A program made the translations under genes and the position numbers. A stretch of 6,659 nucleotides of DNA from Deltaproteobacteria bacterium (GTDB taxonomy: Bacteria; Desulfobacterota; Binatia; DP-6): NCBI GenBank assembly GCA_005879205.1, contig VBLD01000045.1, forward strand, positions 1 to 6,659. The letters are read 5' to 3'. Below the pieces are notes generated by a model. It was not told where the DNA came from. It made no database searches and saw only the letters and a list, made by a program, of their open reading frames with translations. Of the stretch, positions 1 to 5,257 are shown one piece after another. How positions within the stretch are numbered: the stretch's first letter is position 1; every line of letters begins with the position of its first letter.

Positions 1-2358
1 GCCCGCGGTGATGCTCGCGCCGGTGCCGAGGTCGCCGTCCAGGCTCGACGTCCAGCGAAGCGCGCTCGAGAGAGCGCCGTCGGTGACGTCGGCCGCCGTC
101 CCCACGAACACCAGAGGCGTCCCCTGGAAGACGCTCGTTCCCGCGGCGGGGGCAGTGATCGTCACGATGGGCGGCGTCGGATTCACGGTGAACTCGACGC
201 TCGCCGTGCCGGTGGCGCCGTTGGAATCGGTGACCGCAGCGCCGAGGACGTGGACGCCTTCGTGGCGCAGGACGACGGTGCGCGTCGCGCCGATGCCGAG
301 GTCGCCGTCCAGGCTCGACGACCAGTGGATGCGGCCGCTCGGGTCCGGGTCGAAGTCATCGGTGGCCGTGGCGCCGAGCGTGACCGGCGTGCCGGCGAGC
401 ACGGAGGCGCCGGCGGCCGGCGCCGTGATCGTGACCGCCGGCGGCGCGTTCGGCCCGCGCACGCGCACCGTCACGTGGCCTTCGCCCGGATGGCCGTTGG
501 AGTCGGTCGCCGAAGCGGTGATCGTGTGGATACCGACCCGCAGCGACGATGCTGAGACGCGCGCGCCCGTACCGAGGGGACCGTCGAGGCTGGACGTCCA
601 CTGAAGACCGGCGCTCAGGTCGCCGTCCTCGACGTCGGTGGCGACGGCGGTGAAACCGATCGCGGCGCCGAGCGGAAAGACCGCCTGGTTCGGCGGCGCC
701 GTGATGGCGACCACCGGCGCGTTCCCCGAGAGCGCCAGCACCAGCTTCGGCGGGGTCGGCGTCTCGCGCGAGCGATAGTCGGCGTTGTCGGTGGAGGAGC
801 CGACCAGCGCCAGGTTGTAGATGCCGTCGGCGGTGACGCCACCCGTCAGGTCGAACTCGACGATCTGCCCCGGCTTGACCGCCCCGACGCTGCCGAACGC
901 AGGACCGTCCACCGCGGGCCTGGTCTTGAACGTGACCGTCCGTTCGCCCCAGGTCCCGTTGCTGATCGTGTGCAGCGTGCCGCCGACGGGGCTCGCCGCG
1001 GCCGGGGAGGCGTCGGCCTGCAGGCGGAGCGTCGCCTGCACGACCTGCCGCGCGCCGATGCCGCTCACCGTGAAGCGCAGGTAGGCCGTGCGCCGGGCGT
1101 CGACGCTCAGGATCGAGCCGCCACCGAAGTTGGCGGACGGCGAGGAGGAGTCGACGTATGCGTCCGCGCCCGGGACGAGTTGCAGGATGGTCGGCGCTTC
1201 CACCGTGATCAGCGCCTCGGCCGACCCGTCGAGCCCGCCGCCATCCGTCACGGTGGCGGTGATGCGGTGCATGCCGGCGCTGAGGGTCCGGGTGAAGCCC
1301 GCACCCGCACCGAGCGTCCCGTCGCGGTCAGAGGTCCACACGAGACGGGCCGTCAGCACCCCGTCCTCGAGATCGTTCGCGCCGCCGGAAAACTGGATCG
1401 GAAGGCCGGCCGTGTACGCTCGGCCGGCCAGCGGCGCCGTGATCGCCACCAGCGGTTGGGTGTTCGCCGGCGGCCGCGGGGTGACGCTCAGGTGGATGCG
1501 CGCCTCGGCCGTGAGCCCGAAGCGGTCCGTCACCGCCGCGACGATGATGTGGTCGCCCTGGACCAGCGTCGCGCTGACCGCGGCGCCGACGCCGAGGTCT
1601 CCCTGGAGGTCGGAGCGCCACGACAGCGAGCCGGAGAGGTCGTCGCCGGCCATGTCGGTCGCCGTCCCCTGGAGCGTGATCGGGTCGCCGACGAAGAAGC
1701 CGGCGGCGTCGGGCGGCTGCACGATCCGCACGCTCGGCGCGGGCCCCGCGGCGACCGTGACGAGCAGGATCGGCTTCTGCCCGACCACCGAGGCCGCCGA
1801 TTTGTAGCTGGCGCCGTTCGGCGAGGCGCTGTCGATCGCGAAGGTACAGGTGCCGTCAGTGGTGATGGCGGTGGCGAGGTCGAACTCGACGACGTTGCCC
1901 GTGGCGACGGGACCGAGCGTCGAGAGACCGGGCCCGTCGACGGGTGGCCGGGTCTCGTACGTGAGCGTGGCTTCGTCCCAGCCGGTGTCGGTGATGCGGT
2001 GGATCGTGCCGCCGCTGTCGGCGAGCGTGCTGTTCACCTGGAGCCGGACACGCGCCTGCACGACGGGGCGCCGGTTCAGCCCGGCGACGGTGAAGCGCAG
2101 GTAGCTGACGCGTTCGGGCGAGGCGTCGGCCTTCAGGTGACCGTCGGTGTTGAAGTTCGTCGTGGGAAGGGTGGCGTCGACGTAGGTGTCGGCCACCGCG
2201 GGGAACACGAGCGTCTCGGTCGGCGGAGCCTGGGCCTTGCCTTCCTGACGCCCGAGCAGTGCCAGGGCGAGCCCGAGCACGCCGAGGACGAGATGGCGGA
2301 ACGGGACGAAGGGTCTACGCGACCGCTGCGGCATCTCCTCGTCCATCGCCTCGTCCAT
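1..2358 (-). CDS. Secreted DNRLRE / Ig-like (PKD-type) repeat protein, 3' end cut off by window edge
   Basis: An open minus-strand frame of 786 codons runs from ATG at 2358 to base 1 without a stop, so the C-terminus is missing. Residues 1-44 look like an export signal: Arg-rich 12-21, hydrophobic 23-35, and an AQA cleavage site at 42-44. Two DNRLRE-type domains follow the same plan (about 48-203 and 390-543): a TYVD or AYVD opening, a YLRFTV strand, a TRP.VDGP loop and a VEFDL strand. Five Ig-like domains of about 90 residues lie at 208-293, 302-387, 547-634, 640-726 and 729 onward. Each carries a W-x-S-x-(L/R)-x-G-x-LG motif (Trp 247, 341, 587, 679, 769), and the complete ones also a VTD or ATDSNG-like turn. 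In known proteins such domains occur on bacterial surfaces and in extracellular enzymes, where they mediate adhesion, carbohydrate contact or spacing. No catalytic domain is visible, but one could lie beyond the edge. Alternative in-frame ATGs are at 2346 and 2334; the last gives the most typical signal peptide. The gene diverges from the export operon. Confidence 0.85.
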   Translation of the reverse strand, partial: MDEAMDEEMPQRSRRPFVPFRHLVLGVLGLALALLGRQEGKAQAPPTETLVFPAVADTYVDATLPTTNFNTDGHLKADASPERVSYLRFTVAGLNRRPVVQARVRLQVNSTLADSGGTIHRITDTGWDEATLTYETRPPVDGPGLSTLGPVATGNVVEFDLATAITTDGTCTFAIDSASPNGASYKSAASVVGQKPILLVTVAAGPAPSVRIVQPPDAAGFFVGDPITLQGTATDMAGDDLSGSLSWRSDLQGDLGVGAAVSATLVQGDHIIVAAVTDRFGLTAEARIHLSVTPRPPANTQPLVAITAPLAGRAYTAGLPIQFSGGANDLEDGVLTARLVWTSDRDGTLGAGAGFTRTLSAGMHRITATVTDGGGLDGSAEALITVEAPTILQLVPGADAYVDSSSPSANFGGGSILSVDARRTAYLRFTVSGIGARQVVQATLRLQADASPAAASPVGGTLHTISNGTWGERTVTFKTRPAVDGPAFGSVGAVKPGQIVEFDLTGGVTADGIYNLALVGSSTDNADYRSRETPTPPKLVLALSGNAPVVAITAPPNQAVFPLGAAIGFTAVATDVEDGDLSAGLQWTSSLDGPLGTGARVSASSLRVGIHTITASATDSNGHPGEGHVTVRVRGPNAPPAVTITAPAAGASVLAGTPVTLGATATDDFDPDPSGRIHWSSSLDGDLGIGATRTVVLRHEGVHVLGAAVTDSNGATGTASVEFTVNPTPPIVTITAPAAGTSVFQGTPLVFVGTAADVTDGALSSALRWTSSLDGDLGTGASITAG
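25..50 (-). repeat. Copy A of a 26-base direct repeat within the Ig-like domain array
   Basis: This stretch is identical over 26 bases to 295-320, 270 bases (exactly 90 codons) away. It encodes the SSLDGDLG core of the fifth visible Ig-like domain. A diverged relative lies near 570-595, in the third domain. It reflects tandem domain duplication inside the gene and is not a mobile element. Confidence 0.85.
295..320 (-). repeat. Copy B of the 26-base direct repeat within the Ig-like domain array
   Basis: This is the second copy of the repeat at 25-50. It encodes the same SSLDGDLG core in the fourth Ig-like domain. The identity is exact at the DNA level, so the two domains either duplicated recently or exchange sequence by recombination. 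Confidence 0.85.
2335..2358 (-). repeat. Two near-identical 12-base units carrying alternative ATG starts of the surface-protein gene
   Basis: Read on the minus strand, ATGGACGAGGCG (2358-2347) is followed by ATGGACGAGGAG (2346-2335), a match at 11 of 12 bases, and then by a third ATG at 2334. All three ATGs are in frame and add MDEAMDEE before MPQRSRR. A purine run GAGAG abuts the first ATG and is too close to serve it, but it lies 12 bases before the second. GAG-rich sequence inside the repeat precedes the third. The true start is therefore unclear. Confidence 0.7.
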
Positions 2359-2380
2359 CTCTCGTGGGCGAGCAACGCGT

Positions 2381-2396
2381 GTACCAAGGGGGGTAC
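2381..2396. promoter_or_regulatory. Inverted repeat GTACC-N6-GGTAC with a G-tract, possible operator of the minus-strand gene
   Basis: GTACC at 2381-2385 and GGTAC at 2392-2396 are perfect 5-base arms around a 6-base centre. On the minus strand the site reads GTACCCCCCTTGGTAC and ends 22 bases upstream of the first candidate ATG (2358), where a promoter-proximal operator would lie. The C-tract flanked by TAC/GTA resembles operators of CsoR/RcnR/FrmR-family repressors, but no such gene is in the window. The similarity is only visual, and chance is possible with arms this short. Confidence 0.3.
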
Positions 2397-2544
2397 TGCG
2401 CGCGAGGCTCTGAGCTTTGCATGGGTCCGCCAGCACGCCGCATGGACCGTCGCGCAGCAGTCGCCCCGGCGCTCGACACACACGGTGCGCGTCGCGCGTT
2501 GCGCCGCTTGGGCGTGCTGCGCGCCTGCACGATCGCCGGGCGCG

Positions 2545-2558
2545 GCCGCCGCGGCGGC
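2545..2558. repeat. 14-base perfect GC palindrome in the intergenic region
   Basis: GCCGCCGCGGCGGC is fully self-complementary. It lies about 50 bases upstream of the repressor start, in the divergent intergenic region. It has no loop and no T-run, so it does not look like a terminator. In DNA this GC-rich such palindromes arise readily by chance. The rest of 2397-2570 shows nothing I can identify. Confidence 0.3.
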
Positions 2559-2571
2559 GTGAACGACCGGC

Positions 2572-2600
2572 TTGCGTGGGTCGAACACTTGTTTTAAACG
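2572..2600 (+). promoter_or_regulatory. Possible promoter of the export operon
   Basis: TTGCGT at 2572-2577 could be a -35 element. With 17-base spacing the -10 position falls on TAAACG at 2595-2600, a weak match to TATAAT. This would place the transcription start within a base or two of the GTG at 2608, implying a leaderless or nearly leaderless mRNA. That agrees with the absence of a Shine-Dalgarno sequence before the GTG. The local AT-richness inside a GC-rich region supports a promoter here, but the exact hexamers are guesses. Confidence 0.25.
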
Positions 2601-2608
2601 TCTGTTCG
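2582..2608. promoter_or_regulatory. 27-base imperfect palindrome, probable operator of the TetR-family repressor
   Basis: The site reads CGAACA-ctt-GTTT-t-AAAC-gtc-TGTTCG. The outer arms pair 6 of 6, the inner arms pair 4 of 4, three positions on each side do not pair, and the centre is base 2595. It is the most AT-rich stretch in the neighbourhood and its last base is the G of the repressor's GTG start. TetR-family repressors typically bind such two-fold symmetric sites overlapping their own promoter. Autoregulation of the operon is therefore the likely role, with repressor bound here blocking transcription. Confidence 0.6.
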
Positions 2609-3282
2609 TGACCCCTGCCAGCGCGCGCGCCACCAAGGACCGCCTCCTCAGCGCCGCCGCCGCCCTCTTCGCCGAGCGCGGCTTCCACGGCACCAAGATC
2701 CGCGACATCGCCGCGCGCGCCAAGGTCAACCTGGCCGCCGGCCACTACCATTACGGCTCGAAGAAGGCCCTCTACCTCGCGGTCCTGCGCGCCCAGTTCG
2801 CCGAGATCCGCGCGATCCTCGCGGCGCGCGGCGCCACGCGCTCGCCGGGCGAGCTCGCCCGGCTCGGCCGCCGCGAGCTCGTGGAGCTGCTGCGCGCCCG
2901 GGTGAAGGTCATGCTCGAGATGCTGCTCGGCCCGCCGCCCGGCCTGCACGGCACGCTCATGCAGCGCGAGATGTGTGATCCGAGCGAGGCGCTGCCCGTC
3001 ATCGTCGACGAGTTCATCCGGCCGGTCATGCGCGAGATGGAGGAGATCGTCGCCCAGCTCGTGCCCGGCCTCGGCCGCAAGACGGTCGAGCGCTGCGCGA
3101 TCAGCGTCGCCGCGCAGGCGTACTTCTACCGCTCCGTGATGCCCGCGATGCTGCTCATGCTCGGCGAGCCGGCCTATCCGCGCGGTTTCGGGCGCGAGCT
3201 CGCCGACCACGTCGCGGAGTTCTCGCTGGGCGGCATGGAGCACCTCGCCGCCGCGCCACGCCGCGCGAGGCGCAGCGCATGA
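2608..3282 (+). CDS. cecR: TetR-family transcriptional repressor, CecR (YbiH)-like
   Basis: A 224-residue protein read from GTG 2608. The N-terminal TetR DNA-binding domain covers about residues 8-56: a first helix leading to LFAERGFHGT, then a helix-turn-helix in about 29-50 (TKIRDIA..A.V....GHYHYGSKKALY). The C-terminal ligand-binding and dimer domain resembles the CecR/DUF1956 type, with a REMCDPSEAL motif at 120-129 followed by a helix containing IRPVMREME. E. coli CecR is about the same length and controls the ybhGFSR export genes, and here the gene directly precedes the same kind of operon. The GTG was chosen because the TetR domain begins right after it. A TTG at 2572 would add 12 residues encoded across the probable operator, which is less likely. 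No ribosome binding site is visible. Its stop overlaps the next start by 4 bases (ATGA at 3279). The ligand is unknown. Confidence 0.85.
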   Translation: MTPASARATKDRLLSAAAALFAERGFHGTKIRDIAARAKVNLAAGHYHYGSKKALYLAVLRAQFAEIRAILAARGATRSPGELARLGRRELVELLRARVKVMLEMLLGPPPGLHGTLMQREMCDPSEALPVIVDEFIRPVMREMEEIVAQLVPGLGRKTVERCAISVAAQAYFYRSVMPAMLLMLGEPAYPRGFGRELADHVAEFSLGGMEHLAAAPRRARRSA

Positions 3283-4304
3283 GCCGCCGGGCCGTGCTCG
3301 TCCTCGTGGCGCTCGTGGTCGCGGCCGCGGCGGCCGTGTGGTTCGCCCGCCGCCAGGGCGGGCCCGGCTACTACACCGGCTTCGTCGAGGGCGAGGAGCG
3401 CGTGCTGCGCAGCGAGGTGACGGGCCGCGTCCTCGATCTCGCGTATCCCGAGGGGGCCGCCGTGCCGGCGAACGCCGTCGTGGCGCACCTCGACGAGCAG
3501 GACATCCAGGCCCGCATCGCCTCCAAGCAGCACGAGCTCGACGTCCTCGACGCCGACATCCGCACCCAGGAGGAGCGCATCACGCTCGTCCAGGCCACCT
3601 GGCAGCGCGACGTGAGCGCGCGGCGCGCGGAGCTCCAGCAGGCGGAGGCGGGATCGCGGCTCGCCGACCGCACCTACACGCGCGAGGAGGCGCTCGTCAA
3701 AACCGGCATCAGCCCGGCGCAGACGCTCGACGACCGGCGCGCGGCACGCGACGAGGCCCGCAGCGGCGTCGATCGGGCGCACGAGATGCTCGCCCGCACG
3801 GAGGCCGAGGAACGGATGATCACGCTCGCCAAGCAGGAGCTCGCCTCGCTGCGCGCCAAGCGGGAGCTCACCCTCGCGCAGCTCGACGAGCTCCGCGTGA
3901 CGGAGGCGAAGTACACGATCCGGGCGCCGGCGGTGCCGACCGTGGTGCAGACGCAGTTCATCTGGCCGGGCGAGCTGGCGCAGCCGGGAGCGGCGATCGT
4001 CTCGGTCCTCGATCCCGCCGACAAGTACGTGCAGGTCTACGTGCCGGTCCCCGAGGTCGGCGGCTTCCGGGTCGGCCGGCGGGTCGAGATCGAGCTCGAC
4101 AGCGAGCCGGGACGGCGGCTGCCGGGCGAGGTCGAGTTCGTCGCCGACAAGGCCACCTTCACGCCGGAGAAGATCGAGACGCGGAGCGACCGCCTGGGTC
4201 AAGTCTACCGCGCCAAGGTGCGCGTTCTCCGGGACGTCGAGCGCCTGCAGCCGGGGACCGAGGGCAACGTCTACCTGGTCATGGACGGCGCGGGGCCCAG
4301 ATGA
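3279..4304 (+). CDS. ybhG: HlyD/YbhG-family periplasmic adaptor (membrane fusion protein)
   Basis: A 341-residue protein, close in length to E. coli YbhG. A single N-terminal membrane segment or uncleaved signal lies at about 5-22. The first half of a lipoyl-like domain follows at about 33-75, with the V-x-G-x-V-x-x-(L/V) strand pattern and LDEQD. A charged, heptad-rich coiled-coil hairpin covers about 76-210, with its turn near KTGISPAQ at 141-148. The second lipoyl half (about 212-244, ending IVSVLDP) and a beta-barrel domain follow, including ATFTPEKIETRSDR at about 289-302, a signature of this subfamily. Adaptors of this type span the periplasm and join an inner-membrane ABC transporter to a TolC-like outer-membrane channel. 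No channel gene is in the window, so a TolC encoded elsewhere is presumably used. Both ends overlap neighbouring genes by 4 bases, which suggests coupled translation. Confidence 0.9.
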   Translation: MSRRAVLVLVALVVAAAAAVWFARRQGGPGYYTGFVEGEERVLRSEVTGRVLDLAYPEGAAVPANAVVAHLDEQDIQARIASKQHELDVLDADIRTQEERITLVQATWQRDVSARRAELQQAEAGSRLADRTYTREEALVKTGISPAQTLDDRRAARDEARSGVDRAHEMLARTEAEERMITLAKQELASLRAKRELTLAQLDELRVTEAKYTIRAPAVPTVVQTQFIWPGELAQPGAAIVSVLDPADKYVQVYVPVPEVGGFRVGRRVEIELDSEPGRRLPGEVEFVADKATFTPEKIETRSDRLGQVYRAKVRVLRDVERLQPGTEGNVYLVMDGAGPR

Positions 4305-4324
4305 GTCGATCGATGAGTCGATCG
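4301..4324 (+). repeat. Exact tandem duplication of a 12-base unit carrying the start codon of the first ABC ATPase gene
   Basis: ATGAGTCGATCG occurs twice in a row (4301-4312 and 4313-4324) and is followed by ATGAGC, giving three in-frame ATGs at 4301, 4313 and 4325. The protein therefore begins MSRSMSRSMSAP. The first ATG forms the ATGA overlap with the stop of the adaptor gene. Replication slippage on a short unit is the simplest origin. Confidence 0.9.
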
Positions 4325-5248
4325 ATGAGCGCGCCGCTCATCCGGCTCCGCGGGCTCGAGAAGCGCTACGGGCGCCGGCGCGCGCTCGCCGGCATCGACC
4401 TCACCGTCGACGTGCGGCAGATCCTCGGCGTCGTCGGCCCCGACGGTGCCGGGAAGACGACCTTTCTCCGCGCCCTCGCGGGTCTCCTCGTGATCGAGGC
4501 CGCGGAGGCGACGGTTCTCGGCACGGATCTGCGCGGCGACGTGACCGAGCTGAAGGCGCGCATCGGCTACGTCCCGCAGGCCTTCAGCCTGCATCGCGAT
4601 CTCACCGTCGAGGAGAATCTGCGCTTCACCGCGCGCCTGCATCGCCTGCCCGAGGCCGAGCGCGCGCGGCGCCAGACCGACCTTCTCGAGCGCACCGGGC
4701 TCGCCCGCTTCGCCGACCGTCCCGCCGGCAAGCTGTCGGGCGGGATGAAGCAGAAGCTCGCGGTCGCCAACGCGCTGCTCCCGGAGCCTGCGCTCCTCGT
4801 CCTCGACGAGCCGACGGCGGGCGTGGACGTGCTGGCGCGCGCCGAGATCTGGACGATGCTCCAGCGCGCCCGGGACGAGGCGCTGGTCGTGCTCAGCACG
4901 AGCTATCTCGACGAGGCGGCCCGCTGCGACCGGCTGGTCTACCTCGACGCGGGCCGCGTGCGAGCGATGGGGACTCCGGAGGAGCTGCGCGCGGCCGTCC
5001 CGGTCGCGCTCTACCGCGCCTGGGGGGACGACGCGCGGGCCATCGCGCGCGCGGCGCGCACCCTCCCCTACGTGCAGGCCGCCCGCGCCACCGGTCGCTA
5101 CGCACGCCTCGAGGTGATGCGCACGCGCGCGCCCGAGCCCGAGCGGGTGCTCCGCGACCTCGCCGCGCTGCCGGGCGGAGCCGTGCGCCTTGCCGAGCCC
5201 CTGCCCACGGACATGGAATCCACGCTGCTCGCGCTGTCGAGCGGCTGA
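4301..5248 (+). CDS. ABC transporter ATPase 1, equivalent to the N-terminal half of YbhF
   Basis: A 315-residue protein from ATG 4301, or 307 from ATG 4325. It is a cytoplasmic nucleotide-binding domain of the ABC-2 (DrrA/CcmA-like) class. Walker A GPDGAGKT is at 46-53, the Q-loop Gln at 93, the canonical signature LSGGMKQ at 145-151, and Walker B LLVLDEPTAGVD at 165-176 with catalytic Glu 170. The H-loop position is Ser 201 (STSYLDEA) instead of His, so its own ATP site is probably weak. A C-terminal extension of about 90 residues follows the ATPase core and ends PTDMESTLLALSSG, which parallels the end of the next gene product. In E. coli YbhF two such domains are fused in one chain of nearly 600 residues; here they are separate genes. 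It probably pairs with the next ATPase to energise the downstream permease. Two upstream in-frame starts are created by a tandem repeat, so the exact N-terminus is uncertain. Confidence 0.9.
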   Translation: MSRSMSRSMSAPLIRLRGLEKRYGRRRALAGIDLTVDVRQILGVVGPDGAGKTTFLRALAGLLVIEAAEATVLGTDLRGDVTELKARIGYVPQAFSLHRDLTVEENLRFTARLHRLPEAERARRQTDLLERTGLARFADRPAGKLSGGMKQKLAVANALLPEPALLVLDEPTAGVDVLARAEIWTMLQRARDEALVVLSTSYLDEAARCDRLVYLDAGRVRAMGTPEELRAAVPVALYRAWGDDARAIARAARTLPYVQAARATGRYARLEVMRTRAPEPERVLRDLAALPGGAVRLAEPLPTDMESTLLALSSG

Positions 5249-5257
5249 GCGGGTCGC

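Noticed and set aside
1..2358. Spaced repeats considered as a CRISPR array
   Set aside because: The repeats are 270 bases apart, diverged and in frame. They encode protein domains and have no uniform repeat-spacer pattern.
2545..2558. GC palindrome considered as a transcription terminator
   Set aside because: It has no loop and no following T-run on either strand, and it sits between divergent genes where no terminator is expected.
970..2562. Plus-strand open frame of 530 codons antisense to the surface-protein gene
   Set aside because: The translation is Arg/Gly/Asp-rich with no domain pattern. The minus strand carries a coherent signal peptide and repeated domains over the same bases. Such shadows are common in high-GC DNA.
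2133..2729. Minus-strand open frame of 198 codons crossing the intergenic region and the repressor start
   Set aside because: It overlaps the true surface-protein frame in another phase and the TetR gene on the other strand, and shows no motif.
3174..4202. Minus-strand open frame of 342 codons opposite the adaptor gene
   Set aside because: It is rich in Arg, Leu, Asp and Gly without domain structure and lies antisense to a convincing HlyD-family gene.
3338..4300. Upstream extension of the first ATPase frame through the adaptor gene
   Set aside because: The frame is open only by chance. The ATPase homology begins after 4325, and the upstream part is a low-complexity shadow of the adaptor.
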